Below are positions 1 to 12,164 of a DNA stretch of 64,000 nucleotides, piece by piece. Under the pieces are notes generated by a model. That model saw nothing but the letters and a program-made list of their open reading frames with translations. It was not told the origin of the DNA and ran no database searches. Numbering within the stretch: position 1 is the stretch's first letter; each line of letters starts with the position of its first letter. A program made the translations under genes and the position numbers. The stretch covers positions 62,235,751-62,299,750 of the forward strand of contig NC_035448.2 of NCBI RefSeq assembly GCF_002127325.2. The letters run 5' to 3'. Source of the stretch: Helianthus annuus. Taxonomy: Eukaryota > Streptophyta > Magnoliopsida > Asterales > Asteraceae.

Positions 1-2546
1 TTATCATAAACCCGTTTGTCCTTTTTGACTGTTGACTTTGACGCATCGGACTCAGATTTTGACTTGGATTTGGACTCCGGTTTTGACTCCTCACAGTCAT
101 CTTTATCTAACACCTGATCGACAACACTTTTTATCAACTTTGACTCATGATCAGTGTCGGACGACGTGTACGTGACATCAATATTTTCTGGCAAGTTATC
201 TGATGGCCCAGACTCGCATTGTAAGTTAATTGCCTTATTGACTCTTTCGGAATTTGGATTTCGAGGAGAATATCCATTTTCGACCGGGGGTGGACATCTA
301 TTGTAGACCACACTTGGTTTCTTACCAGAAATCTTCACTTTATCTTCGTCTTCTATCACAGATTTCTCTTCTTCTGAAGTCTTTAATTCGTCAAAAGTCT
401 TCAAATTCTCCACAACCGGATAAATCCTGTCAACAACAAAAGTAGAACATGAGTAACTTTCTAATAACTTGTTGACTCTTTCAGTTTCGATTCTTTTTGT
501 TTCCAGCTTTAATTCCAGCTCAGCACACTTCTTTATGTGAAAATTGACATTATCAAGCTGTCCTATGTAAGCTCTCTTCAGTGTATTCATTGCCACAGCT
601 TGTTCACTGTTTGAATCAGTATACTTGTTGATTTCTCTATTCATTGTATCATAGGATTCTTTCAATCTGTTTATGTTGTGCAGCAACTCATTGTTCTGTT
701 TGATTAAAGAATCATAGTTCATGCACTTTTCAGGAACTTTGACAGGTTCTGCATCAACTTTGACTTCAAATTCAGGAACATCCTTGACTGTTCTGTTTGA
801 TCGTAAAAATTCAGCTCTTCTCTTTTTCTCGGCTTCAGCTTCAGCTTTTAATCTCTCTTCCTCTTCTTCCTCTTCTTCAAGCTTTCTCCGTTTTTCCTCT
901 GCAGCTTCCATGACTTTTCTGCACTTTTCTGCCCATTTCAGATCGTAGGCATTTACAATGAAAGCTTTAACATTTGAAGTGTCTTTGGACATCTCTTTGA
1001 CCATGAATTCTTGATCTGGGCAAAAATTATCCCAACAGAAACCTTCAGCCAGTTTTTCATCATCTTGTTCTGCCAAACACACTTTGCTGTTTGTTGGAAG
1101 ATATTTATCCCTGCTAAAATTATCATATTTGCCCTGATTAACTAGACATGCTCTTTTTGATCCTTCAATCACATCTCTCCCGTGTGTAGTTTGTGCCTGA
1201 TGCGATGCTTGTGGTGTGATTTGATGATAGATCGCCTTTTTGTGATAACCGTTGTTTCCGAAAGGGTTTTGAGCTCCACTTGCTTCTCGATTTGTGCACT
1301 CCCTCTTGAAATGCCCCTTTTCCCTGCAACGGAAACAAGTAACTTTAGATTTATCAAAACCTAAAGGAGAAACATGAGCCTCACGAAAATCATCTCGGCC
1401 TGTAATTTGTTTAAACTTTTCAGCTCTTCTCAACACACTGGCCATGCACCATTTAATATCCATCAATTCCATTTCCTCAACATCGATTTGATCGTAATCC
1501 TCTTTCGTGAGCATTGGATTACCGATCTTTCCGGCCACAAAACTACTATAGGATTCCAACACCATCCCCAACAAAGACATTTGATTTTTAGCTACTTCTT
1601 TAGAATAATCTTGATCACTTTCAAGATTTAATACAATATTGCATTGAAGTGTTCTTCCGTTCTTTGTTGCTGAAATGTTTGGATCGAATGATGAAAATCT
1701 TGTGCTGCTTGATCCCTGAGATTTCTTTTCAGAAGAGTCTTTCACACTGAAAGCAGTTTCAATTTTTGGAGAATGATTTGTTGTTCCAGTAACACCAATC
1801 TTGTAGTACAAGCTGATGTCCTGTTCTCCATCATAGTTCTTCATCCTGGCGATCTTCCTCTGTTCCATCTCTTGAGCTTCCAGGTGTTTGATGAAATCTC
1901 CCAGTGTCATACTTTTATAGTCTTTTCTGTTAGATCTCAGCATCATCAGAAATGTTCTCCAGATTTCATGAGGTAGCGCATCTGCAAGTTTTTCAATCAA
2001 TTCATCAGTATCCTTTTTAATACCAAGTTTCGACATATTTCTCACCAAGTTACAATATCTCTCGATAATTTGCTTGGTGTTCTCGGATTTCAAACCACGA
2101 AACAAATCAAATTCTTTCTTTATGAGAGACATTTTGTTTTTTAGCATATCATCACTTCCAACCAATTTTGCTTCCAATTCTGTCTAGATTGAATAAGCAG
2201 TTCCATCATGTTGAAGCAGTATCAAGATATCTTCTTTTATCGCTTGCTGAAGCAGACTCACCATCAATTTATCATCCCTATATTTCTTTTTATCTTCATT
2301 ACTCATTTCTCTAATTGTTAACTGAGTATTATTTCTTGTGGGCCTAACATACGGCTCTTCAGTGTGTTCCCACGTATCCAAATGATACGCCTCAACCCAA
2401 TTTCCAAACCGTTCGGACCATGCATTGTAATCATCAATATCCATGAGTTTAGGCGGTTTCTGAGACGTCCCGGTTTCATTTTCATGTAAAGCATTCTGTG
2501 TGATTGTAATCGGACTAGCAAAAGCGTTATAAAATTCATTGTCCAT
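1..2546 (-). pseudogene. Sirevirus-like gag (broken by a nonsense codon), partial
   Basis: The reading frame starts at 2546 with MDNEFYNAF and runs 120 codons to a TAG at 2186-2184. The truncated copy at 52088-52923 has TGG (Trp) at that place. After the stop the same frame stays open to the window edge as far as I can follow. It carries a copia-type gag core (2170-1700), a CCHC zinc knuckle CFRCREKGHFKREC (about 1335-1290), a charged Glu/Lys-rich probable coiled coil (about 900-800) and an acidic Ser/Asp-rich tail. Two one-base homopolymer deletions found in the G2 copy are absent here. Gag would form the particle that packages element RNA. The stop probably makes this copy non-functional. 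Confidence 0.75.
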
Positions 2547-2598
2547 TGTTCAAATATCAAAAATTCACAAATTTCCAAGCTTAGGCAAAATTGACCTT

Positions 2599-2912
2599 GG
2601 AGCGAAATCCCAGATCGATCTTTGAGCGAAATCAGATGTAGTGTGTAATTATGAGCGAAATCACACTTAGTCGTTGGAGCGAAATCACACTTGAATGTCC
2701 ACAAGAGTGAAATCTGATTTACTGGTCCACAAGAGCGAAATCAGGGAGTTTCCTATGAGCGAAATTAGATCTTTTGTTTCTCAAAAGCGAAATCAGCTAT
2801 GTTCCAGGAGCGAAATAAGATCTTTTGGTCTTTAAAAGCGAAATCACCTATGTTCCATGAGTGAAATCAGGCATGACGTCACTTTTTACACGAGTCACTA
2901 CGAGCGAAACCT
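2599..2912. repeat. Leader cluster of GAGCGAAATC motifs (G1)
   Basis: About twelve copies of (G/A)AGCGAAAT(C), two with GTGAAAT, lie at irregular spacing of about 20-35 bases between the primer-binding site and the gag start. More copies, in both orientations, lie in the adjoining LTR. The spacing is too irregular for a satellite or a CRISPR array. Confidence 0.85.
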
Positions 2913-3090
2913 CAAAAATACTAAGTTTTAAGTTGATTTTAGCTTTGAAACTTTCAAGGGTTTATTAATGCATGATTACGAGTGTTGTGTGTGAAATTGA
3001 GCCGGTTTTACTGAGAAAAATTTTCAAAAATGACAAAGAAGGTGTAGAAAATCAGAATATGCAGCTGAAATGGCAAGAACTCTTCCTCCT

Positions 3091-3104
3091 GAGCTCTGAT
3101 ACCA
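3091..3104 (-). other. Primer-binding site, tRNA-Met type (G1)
   Basis: On the minus strand this reads TGGTATCAGAGCTC, the usual plant retrotransposon site complementary to the 3' end of initiator tRNA-Met. It lies two bases downstream of the LTR end. Confidence 0.85.
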
Positions 3105-3106
3105 CT

Positions 3107-3585
3107 TGTAGGATCGTTTTCGGCCCTGAATGAGTCGATCAGAAGAATTCCTATCCAAAACAAGAGGCGGATACTAATGCTTTGGTGCGATTTCAGCAGT
3201 ATTCACTTTAAACTGTTGTTGTATTGATCACGGATGCAATTACAAGCTCTGACAACACTTCGGCAGCACTTCGTGGTTCACCGGAAGAAAACACCTATAA
3301 CTATGTGTTTGATTTCGCTCATGATACCCTATTTATAGGGATCAGATTTCGCCCCTACATACATTGTTCATATAAGCGAAATTACAAGTTACCAAATAAG
3401 CGAAATCAGGACTCAATGGACACACATGAGCGAAATCATGATCATAAGGTTTCGCTCCAAATGACCACATGTCATTTGGGGCAAAATCACTTCCTAATAC
3501 AAGTTTCTTGATTTTCGTGCCCTGTTCTATCCTATACCACGTAAGACTCGATACAAGACGTAGGCGACAGACGGATGCACCAACA
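3107..3585 (-). repeat. 5' LTR of G1 (479 bp)
   Basis: On the minus strand it begins TGTTGGTGCATC and ends GATCCTACA, with TG...CA termini. Related LTRs lie at 53486-53969 (about 3% different, several indels) and 60339-60817 (near-identical, the duplicate). It carries a TATA box and about eight GCGAAAT/ATTTCGC motifs in both orientations. Confidence 0.85.
3329..3338 (-). promoter_or_regulatory. Probable TATA box of the G-type LTR
   Basis: The minus strand reads CTATAAATAG about 250 bases into the LTR. The same sequence is at 60561-60570 and 53714-53723. It is the only good TATA match in the LTR, so transcription probably starts just downstream. Confidence 0.6.
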
Positions 3586-4287
3586 TGGGCACGCCCCCGT
3601 GTTGGGGAATAGAACTTCTACTCTTTTGTCCTTTCTGCAGACACTTGGGCACACCCCCGTGTCTGCTGGGCGCGGGGCGTTTTCAGCCTTCTGAAATCTT
3701 GTTTTTGCTTGGGAAGATGCCGTCGAGGGGTCGGGCATGCCACGTTTATTCCTTTTCTTGTATTTATGTTAGATTTTGCTGTGTTTTTGCTTCTTTCGTT
3801 CATTTAAGCTCTTTTAACCCTGAAAACACAAAAGGAAGACAAAAGCACACTTTTTCCAACATTAGTACTAAAAAAAGGTTAGTTTTATGCCTCAATTGAT
3901 GTAATTTAAATGTTGCATTTTACACACATCAGCCTCACACTTTGATTTGTTTAAATATTATAATGGATTATGTTTATACTTTCCTAAACATAGAAACCAA
4001 GAGTTAAACACTTAACATGGATTATAAGTAAACTTGAAAGATCATCACTTCATTTCTACACATACCAAAACACACACAAACTCCTCCCTCCTCCCCTTGT
4101 GCTCTCGGCCGACCTCACCACCACCACCACCATCATCACCATCATTCATCCACCTTATAACCATTCCAAGCATATACAAGTGTGTTAGAGGTTACACAAA
4201 GGAGCTAGGAGCTTACGGAAGTTCAAGGACCTTGTTCATTTGCTTTTATCCATCTCAAAACTTCTCTTGATCATCCCTAGCCTTGAG
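3586..4287. other. Unassigned retroelement debris
   Basis: No gene seen. The first ~150 bases carry GGGCACGCCCCCGTGTT-type tracts like those in the Athila-like element F (45480-45580 and 50640-50830). The string ACACACATCA near 3920-3930 matches the terminal bases of the F LTR, so an Athila LTR or UTR remnant is likely. From about 4030 the CT-rich, CA-rich sequence with a CCACCAC/CATCATC microsatellite (about 4110-4142) resembles the transcribed leader of a gypsy LTR. Both readings are inference. Confidence 0.4.
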
Positions 4288-4716
4288 TGTCACACCCCTT
4301 TCTGCAGCGGAAGCATGAGGTGTGATCATGAAAGGTTCTCATTGCATACGAAAGGTAAACATACTACATGCTTAAAAAAATAACTTCAAATACCCATTAC
4401 ATTTATCATAGATTAAGTGTTTACATCACGAGGCAACATATTGTCTGAAAGTTTACAACTTTATTCAACGAAAAACATAAACGACATCCAAAAGCATGAG
4501 TAGGACCGCGCGCGTATCCACTTTTAGTTACCTGAAATACATGTGAGTTTTGGAAAAACGTCAACATAATGTTGGTGTGAATTCATGCAGTGTTTGTGTT
4601 GATTGTTTAATTAATTGAATGAAAACATGGTATGTAACTTGTAGAATGTATAAATGTTTGAATGTAACTTGTAAAACATATCTATAACTGAGTACTATGA
4701 ATGTTTGAGATCGCTA
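4288..4716 (-). repeat. LTR fragment of an older gypsy element
   Basis: Begins TGTCACACCCC, the terminal sequence of the minus-strand chromovirus-type LTRs in this window, directly after unrelated sequence. It is cut at 4716 by the start of the LTR of element E. No coding sequence and no second LTR could be found for it. Confidence 0.5.
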
Positions 4717-7700
4717 TGTCACACCCCGACCACGTAAAACAACAAAACGTGGCAGAATCGTCGGGGGGTGTTGTAACAGAATCATTGTTTCATAACACAT
4801 GGAAAAATTGAAATTTTGTTTTATTGATTAAATGAGTTACAATGTCTTAACGAACAAAGAAGTATAACATAATTAACTAGTCTTGCGTCTGTTATTGTCA
4901 CTAAGGCCCAAGTCCGCCTATGTGTATCTTGACCAATCCTATGCATCATCTCCTGAAACACATGTGAAAATAGGTACGTCAGCATAAAAATGCCGGCGAG
5001 TACATAGGTTTTATTGATTTAGGATTCATGACTTATAAGTTTAGAAAAAAAGTTGTTTAACAAAAGTCAGTCATGATCCTTGTAAAATGTTTTTGTTTTA
5101 TAAATCATTTGAAAAGCGATGATAAGGTAGATGATATGTAAAAGAGTAATGTAAGGTTAAATGAATAACCAAGTAAAAATGAGTTTGTATAAAATAAGTT
5201 GTTTGTAAAACAATGTCTTGTGAAAAATATGTTATATGTCTAAACTGAAATGATTTAAACAACGCTGCGATATGTAATATCATACAAACACTTATATGTA
5301 GGAAGTACCAGTTGCATATCCACCATGCTTGTATCATATTACACACGCCTCGTTACTTAAATCACTTACCCAAACAAACCACCAATGTAAGATGTCTATG
5401 TTTAAACGAATTGCCAGATGTATTGAATAATATGTCAAAATATTTATGTCAAGATGTAAATCATGTAATGTATAACCAATGTAAAAAATGTTTATGTGTC
5501 AAATGTAAATCGTGTAATGTGTAACCAAAATGAGATGTATGGCTAGTGAAATGCATCAAGTAAACCATAGGTAAAATGCACAAAACAAAGTATTGAAGTA
5601 AAACTTGGTTTAAATCAAAGTTATGTTCTGCGGAAATGCATGCTATACTGATACAAACATCTATGCGGTGTTGTGAAAATGCATACATTCAAGCCTTGCG
5701 ACTGTGGCGATAAACCCCTAACGAATTATAGTTTATCTGAGTAAATGTATATCGAATTCGGTCATTCCTTCCATCCAAACATACTGAGGATGTCAGGAAC
5801 GGGAGTTGTCAATTCCTATGGTACTATTACCTACTAACGAGCGGCGTGATCAAAGTTAATGAATGTATATAAGTCCCATTTAAACAAACCAAATGTCATA
5901 CCAAAATGTAAGCATGTGAAAACAATGCACTAAGTATGTAATCAAATGTACACACATAGCGTGAAATGTCATGTAAAACAATGTACTAAGTATACACACA
6001 ACGGACATACATAGCAAAAACATAATGAAATCATGTACTAATAGTGTACTAATGAACATAGCAAGTATATGATATGAAAACATGGAAAGCACGAAAGTAA
6101 CAAGTAGGCACATGGGTTTCACCCCAAAACGTTTGAAAAACAGTAAAAGAGGGGACTATGTACTCACTTGAGATTGCTCAATAGACTTTAGATATCCACC
6201 AAGCAAAGCTAGAAGATCACGGATTCAAACGGCACCTAATATAGGTATCTACATTAATAAACGGACCTATCGGAGGATCGGGTAGTACGAGGGTTTGTAA
6301 ACCAAATAAGTGTGGGAACTTATGTAATATGGTTTAACAAAGCCTATATACTAAAACGAAACCTATCCTAAGTGCTTTTGACCCGTTACGACCCGTTTAG
6401 GTAGCTTATACTACTTTAACGCGGCGTTCGCGTAAAACGCGTTTGGACCGCCTAACTAGCCCTATGACAAGTAAGATATGCCTTAACATGTTTAATATTG
6501 TTGCCAAATCAGTTTTGATGTCAAAAGTTTTGTTACTTATGCTCAAAATGAATTTTGGCGCAAAAAGGGTATTTTGGTAATTTTCCTAAGGCATATAAAC
6601 TACCTATCATACAACTACTTAAACGAAGTGACCATAAGGTATAACCTCTGAAGTTATTCCCTATACAACTATGGTCACCTAAAGTGTTTGGTCGGATCCT
6701 AATGATCGACCAAATGGGTCGGGTTCGAAAGCATAAGCGATTGTTTAGATCGCTTACCTTTACGACCCTAGACAAGCACAATTCTAAAAGTGACGAGTTA
6801 AACATGTTAAAACATGTTTAACAAATTTTAAAAACAGGTTTGGTATCAAGACAAAGGGTCTTGATACCCAAAAGTAGTTTGGTTACAAAATACGCAAGAA
6901 TACGCATTTTGGCCGAAACTACGACTCGTCACTGAGCCTAGATAACGTGGTAATCAGTAGGTATAGTCACTAGGGACTATAACCATCGTGATTATGCTCA
7001 CGTTATGAAGTTCAAATGAACTTCGCATTGACCATAAAATGGTCAATGCAGAAAGTCAAACACAATTTGACTTTACGCTAAAACGAAAGAAAAGCACGAA
7101 AGAATACTTACAGAAGGTCCCCACAAGATTTGATCCGATTTACCCTCAGGTATGAAGTATGAACTCCAACTTAGAGGGCCAAAATCAGATTCAAATGTGG
7201 GTTTTGCAAATGAGAATGGAGGGGTATTTATCGATTTCATGGAACCGTTAAGATCGTTCGTCGAATAACGTGCTTTAATCTTAACCGTACACATGTGCCC
7301 ATGGTTTTGTAAAACCATGGGAGCCCCTAGAATGAGTCCATGGTATAATAAAAACCATTGAATATTAGCCCATGGTATTGCAAAACCATGGGTTAAAACC
7401 ATCAAATCTCAAAAGTGGACCAAGTTCAATGTATCTGCCAGAAATTTCAAAAATGGTCCCTGCACTTGTAAAACTTGATTTTTTTTTGCATTTTTAAGCC
7501 CCGTTAACCCCATTTTAAGGCTCTAAAATAAACTTAAAGTACAGGGAACTTAAAATATGCTCAAAAACATCTCGGATGTCGGTTCGTTTGGTCGTACGGT
7601 TGTGTTGTTCGGTTAATTACGACAGAAATCGTAATGAACACAAAAACGATCCAAATTACGCGACGAATGGAATTTTTCTTATGACAAACACTAAAATAAA

Positions 7701-8260
7701 ATATTTTAATGCATACCAAAATTTTTGGATGTCCGGATGTATTCAGGACGTAAGATATGAGCGAAAATGCAAACTTATGCACTTTTGACGCTTTTAGTCT
7801 CTATTGATCAAATAAGTTTATTTTAGCATACAGAACCCCTCAAAGCCTATTTCTAAGCTATGTAAAGGATATTTAGGGTATGTTTAACTTATGATCAAGT
7901 TCCGGAATGTTCGTTACAGTACGAATCGACATACTTTTGCAGTTTGTCAATTTTAGTCCCTGTAAGCGAATTAACTTGATTTCGGCACACCAAACCTTCC
8001 AAAACTTATTTCTAAGTTGTGTAAAGGTTATTTGAGGTATGTTAAGCCTTTGTCACTATTCCCGAGTGTTTGTTGCATTAAACTAGTTGTATTTACGAAT
8101 CAGTGCGCGTATAACCTTCCAGAAAGCGATTTAGAGCCCGAAATCGAACAAGAATTGATATGTGCAAATGATACACATATTTATACAAATCCCAAGTATG
8201 AAACACAATATTTCATTGGTTTGGTATTTGTTTGATGGTTGAAGTGACACAGGTGTCACA
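4717..8260 (-). repeat. 3' LTR of E (3544 bp)
   Basis: Reads TGTGACACC at its minus-strand start (8260) and GGGGTGTGACA at its end (4717). The polypurine tract lies immediately outside at 8261-8271. The first 760 bases on the plus strand match 14675-15438, and 61950-64000 matches 4717-6769. No gene inside: the short open frames are AT-rich and not shared between copies in a way that suggests coding. Confidence 0.85.
7298..7392. repeat. Pair of CCCATGG palindromes in the E LTR
   Basis: 7298-7321 is a perfect inverted repeat with 11-base arms (CCCATGGTTTT) and a 2-base loop. 7369-7392 is a related inverted repeat with arms CCCATGGT and an 8-base loop. A third partial copy (CCATGGT...ACCAT) lies between them. 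Confidence 0.9.
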
Positions 8261-9086
8261 GTCTCCCCTACTTCAGGAAATTTCGTCCCGAAATTTATCT
8301 TAGGGGAAACTTGTGAGAGCTTGAAATATGAGGTTGAAAAGATCGAACAACACTGGTTAGAGTCCTGAACTTCTAGTAACTTTAAATAACATCATGCTTG
8401 AAATGTGAGAGGGACACTTATATACAAGTATATAAAGTGTTATTGGTGCGTCCACCGTACCTCTATTACATTGTTCACATTTTGTTATGGTTGTCACTAT
8501 CGGTTCTTACACATAATAAGTCTTACCGTGGTTTCTGTGCACTGAATTTCATAATTATGTACGCGTCCATAATTACGTAATTCCTTGCATAGTTTGCACA
8601 GTATATTTTATAATGTGTAGGGGAAACCAAATGAACAAACTTGTGATGAGTATGACTAGACTATACTGGGGTCCTTTTTAATTGAGTCAATAAATGATCT
8701 CTAGACCACCAAGGAGTATTTTTAGCTTATATCATCACATATCATTCTTAACCAGATTCTGAATCAATCTTTTGACTAGACCACTCGAAGGGTCTCTTGA
8801 CTATCACGTAGAAGCCCAATAAGGATTTAAGGTAGTACCTTTTTGAATATCCTACTACGAATCCCTCATATAAAGATATGAAAGGTTCTACGAGGATTTG
8901 GATAACGAATATCCAGAGTATATAAAAACACAAAATGCATAAAAGAAAACACAAAATGCATAAACACATAATCACATAATTGTTTAACTTGATTTTAAAT
9001 TTGTTATCATTTTGCTAATTGCGCACAAGTATTTAAAGCACACTAGGAATCCATTCCGTGGATTTCATTTGGTACTTTAAACATTA
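8261..9086 (-). other. 3' untranslated part of E: PPT, hairpin, no gene
   Basis: On the minus strand GTAGGGGAGAC (8271-8261) abuts the 3' LTR and is the polypurine tract that primes plus-strand synthesis. The perfect hairpin at 8278-8296 matches the pre-PPT hairpin of the chromoviruses. The remaining ~750 bases are AT-rich. A 75-codon hydrophobic minus-strand frame at 8748-8975 has low complexity, and I do not accept it as a gene. Confidence 0.65.
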
Positions 9087-10619
9087 TCAATCCAGTCTTC
9101 CTGCACAGATACGAGATGCTCAGGTAGAAGCACTGAAACCAGAAAACGTAAGGGCTGAAGCCTTACGTGGCTCGAGGCAACGATTGGAACAGAAGGAAGA
9201 CGGCACCTACTATGTAACGGGGCGTATTTGGGTCCCATTATATGGTGGTTTACGAGAACTCGTGATGGATGAAGCACACAAGTCTCGCTACTCGGTACAT
9301 CCAGGGTCGGATAAAATGTACCACGACATCAGGACTACGTATTGGTGGCCTAGCATGAAGGCCCACATTGCCACTTATGTTGGCAAATGCTTGACTTGTG
9401 CAAAAGTCAAGGCAGAGCATCAGAAACCAGCAGGCTTACTTCAGCAACCAAAGATACCACAGTGAAAATGGGAGGAAATTTCCATGGATTTTGTTACAAG
9501 CCTACCTAGATCCCAGCGTGGGAACGATACTATTTGGGTGATCGTGGATCGACTCACCAAGTCTGCTCATTTCTTGGAAATCAAAGAAACGGACAAGTTC
9601 TCCACATTAGCAGACATCTATTTGAAGGAAGTGGTCTCGAGGCACGGGGTGCCCACCTCTATTATTTCGGATCGCGATGCACGATTCACTTCAGAACTAT
9701 GGCAAGCAATGCACAAGGCTTTTGGCTCTCGGTTAGATATGAGCACAGCTTATCACCCTCAGACGGATGGGCAGTCTGAGCGCACGATTCAAACTCTAGA
9801 AGACATGCTTCGGGCATGTGTTATCGATTTCGGCAACAGCTGGGAAAAGCATCTCCCTTTGGTGGAGTTCTCATACAATAACAGTTACCACACCAGCATC
9901 CAAGCCGCTCCATTCGAGGCATTGTACGGGCGTAAATGCCGGTCACCTCTCTTTTGGGCAGAGGTGGGGGATAGTCAGATCACGGGTCCAGAACTTATAG
10001 TGGACACCACGGAAAAGATTGCACAAATACGACAATGCATGGCGGCAGGTCGCAACCGTCAGAAAAGTTACGCTGATAAGCGTAGGAAGCCATTGGAATT
10101 TCAGGTCGGGGACCGGGTTTTACTCAAAGTCTCACCCTGGAAGGGTGTGGTTCGTTTTGGCAAACGGGGCAAGCTCAATCCGCGGTATGTCGGACCGTTC
10201 GAAATCATAGAAAGAATAGGCAAAGTAGCCTACAGACTAAACCTACCAGCTGAACTCGGTGCAGTTCACAACGTTTTCCACGTGTCGAATCTGAAGAAGT
10301 GCCTGTCAGATGAGGCCCTCATAGTTCCTCTGAAGGAGCTCACTATCGACGAGCAGTTGCATTTCGTCGAAGAACCAGTTGAAATCACGGACCGGGATGT
10401 CAAGGTCCTCAAGAACAAGAGAATCCCTCTTGTTCGAGTTCGTTGGAACTCCCGTCGTGGCCCAGAGTTCACATGGGAACGCGAAGATCAGATGAAAGAA
10501 AAGTACCCCAATTTTTCGCGAACGGTACAGACACTACTGAGGCTGAAGCTACCACGGAATTTCGGGACGAAATTCCAGATCAACGGGGGGAGGATGTGAC
10601 ACCCCAGGAAAACCAGTAA
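9087..10619 (+). pseudogene. Chromovirus integrase-chromodomain fragment (D)
   Basis: Integrase inserts element cDNA into the host genome, and the chromodomain is thought to steer it to particular chromatin. Seen here in order: the HH-CC zinc-binding region (9265-9410, ending CLTC), the catalytic core with the first Asp in MDFVTSLP (about 9484-9500), the second Asp in SDRDAR (about 9668) and the Glu in QSERTIQ (about 9777), a GPF-type C-terminal domain, and a chromodomain around 10360-10500. A Trp codon has become TGA at 9463-9465. A one-base change in the T-run near 10512 shifts the frame before the original stop (10617-10619). The fragment cannot make integrase. Confidence 0.85.
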
Positions 10620-11564
10620 ACGATAGTACGTACCAAATTTCAGGACGAAATTTCTTTTAAGATGGGGATAATGTGACAACTCGTAATTCGAACCTACTTT
10701 GTGTAACGTTACGTGATTATGTGAATTTTATTTGAATAACATGTTATACGTGCCTTGTGTAAATTGTGTAATGTACGAATGTTATGTTATGTGTATATGC
10801 TTGTTTGATCCGATCGCACAACAACCATCACTCGATCACACAAGCCCATTTGGGCCGTATTGCTTGTAACCGAAACCAATAGGCATCCGAGTGGAGCTCG
10901 GCCTATCTTGATGTTCACATAACACTTAGGGGTAGTAACCACCTCTCACTTTTATCAAAAATCACAACACACACAAAACCCTAGCTCTTTCTCTCACTCA
11001 CGAACCCGACGGCAACACTCCTTGGCAATCGAAGACCTTGTTTTCATTCGGATTTGCCTTCCTTGTTTCACCTACAAATCAGTTAGTGTTTTGTTATTGA
11101 TTTCTTGTTGAATGATGTTATGATTCTATGCTTTGATTAAATGATTAGGGTTGCATGTATGATGAACAATAATGTACTACATGATTATATTCTTGTGAAT
11201 CGGATGTGTGTGATGATGATAATCGGTTACCATAGCTTGCTTTCGAATTGATTACATGATGAACTAGGACCGAATACTTGTTAATCGGCTGTGATGTTAT
11301 GACTTGTGGTATTAATTGGTTTATTGTACACATGACTTAGGGTTGCATGATAGTCTTCAAATTCATTAATCATATGATCCGAGATTACGTGTCCCTTATG
11401 ATATTGTCTTACTGTTCTTGGATTGATGATGTTTGCGGTGATATGAACATGTTTAAATGTTGAATGATTGTGATTTGATCTGATTGTGAAACTGCCAAAA
11501 CTGTTAGCAATTGTTACGGAAATCATGTGCTGCAATTAAGGAAATCTGTTACACATGCATAGTC

Positions 11565-11805
11565 TCGACACGGGTTGCGAGTCGAGAACTCATAGTCTCG
11601 ACTCGAGACCACAGCACCGACACAAACAGCACAACCCGAGACCACGGTTGCGGGTCCGGTTGCGACTCGAGACCGTGAAGTCTCGACTAGTGCATGATGA
11701 CCCGAGACCCCCTTGTTGCGACTCGAGACCTGGAGGCCAGCACAACTCGAGACCGCCTAGTCTCGACTCGAGATCTCTAGTCTCGACTCGAGACCGGGAA
11801 CACGT
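11565..11805. repeat. GTCTCGACTCGAGACC microrepeat cluster (D LTR)
   Basis: At least eight near-palindromic copies of (AGT)CTCGACTCGAGACC or its half-sites occur in about 240 bases, in both orientations. Equivalent positions in A and B carry the related GTTGCGACTCG(C/T)AACC, while C has an unrelated motif there. Open frames crossing this block are by-products of the repeat. Confidence 0.85.
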
Positions 11806-12164
11806 GCACACTATTTTGGACTTCGCACACTGTTACGAGCCCAACCTTTTGGGCCGCATACTCGGACTTGTTTACGTGAATGATATGTTGATTGATATGC
11901 CATGATTATACGTGTATGATATGATCACTACTTGTGTACAATACGTGTAGAACATAAGTGCACCATTTGATTTAGAACCTGACTTGTATGGTAACCATGG
12001 TAGGACGTGGTTGACCACTCTTAGTTCAAGTGACCTTCTTGGGTATCTGTCGAGCAAACCAAGGTGAGTTCACACAGCCAAGGCATGGGATTCCCGGGTT
12101 GGGAATGGGTTGGAAGATTTGAAATGGATAATTACTCGTACTTACGCTATTGCTAGACTATATA

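Larger units (their letters stand above)
1..3585 (-). mobile_element. G1: Sirevirus-like (Ty1/copia) gag-only element, 5' part
   Basis: Read on the minus strand the order is 5' LTR (3585-3107), primer-binding site (3104-3091), a ~550-base leader rich in a short repeated motif, and gag from 2546 to beyond position 1. The 3' half lies outside the window. The near-identical copy G2 (53486-60817) has no reverse transcriptase, RNase H or integrase, so G1 is probably also a gag-only, non-autonomous element. Assignment to the Sirevirus lineage is inference from the gag type and the repeated purine tracts seen in G2. Confidence 0.8.
1..6769. repeat. Left copy of a long direct duplication (period ~57.2 kb)
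   Basis: This stretch reappears almost unchanged at 57235-64000. By eye I found only about eight differences over 6.77 kb. Four or five are one-base changes in homopolymer runs (near 77, 500, 3920, 4762 and 5488). The rest are single substitutions (near 1567, 2165 and 3651). The repeat spans the 5' part of a Sirevirus-like element, LTR debris and the start of a gypsy LTR, so it is not one LTR or one transposon. Both ends lie outside the window. Confidence 0.95.

Noticed and set aside
721..948. Serine-rich 75-codon plus-strand frame (and 57953-58180)
   Set aside because: Antisense shadow of the Glu/Lys-rich segment of the Sirevirus-like gag.
2599..2912. Regularly recurring GAGCGAAATC units looked like a CRISPR-type array
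   Set aside because: Spacing is irregular, units are too short, both orientations occur in the LTR, and the context is a plant retrotransposon leader.
4034..4270. 78-codon Pro/Ser/Thr-rich plus-strand frame (and duplicate at 61267)
   Set aside because: Driven by a CCACCAC microsatellite and CT-rich LTR leader. No domain, and present only as part of the duplication.
8748..8975. 75-codon hydrophobic frame resembling a membrane peptide
   Set aside because: Low-complexity AT-rich sequence in the untranslated 3' part of E. No start context or homologous copy to support it.
11555..11905. 116-codon frame and its antisense partner across the D LTR
   Set aside because: Both are translations of the CTCGACTCGAGACC microrepeat.
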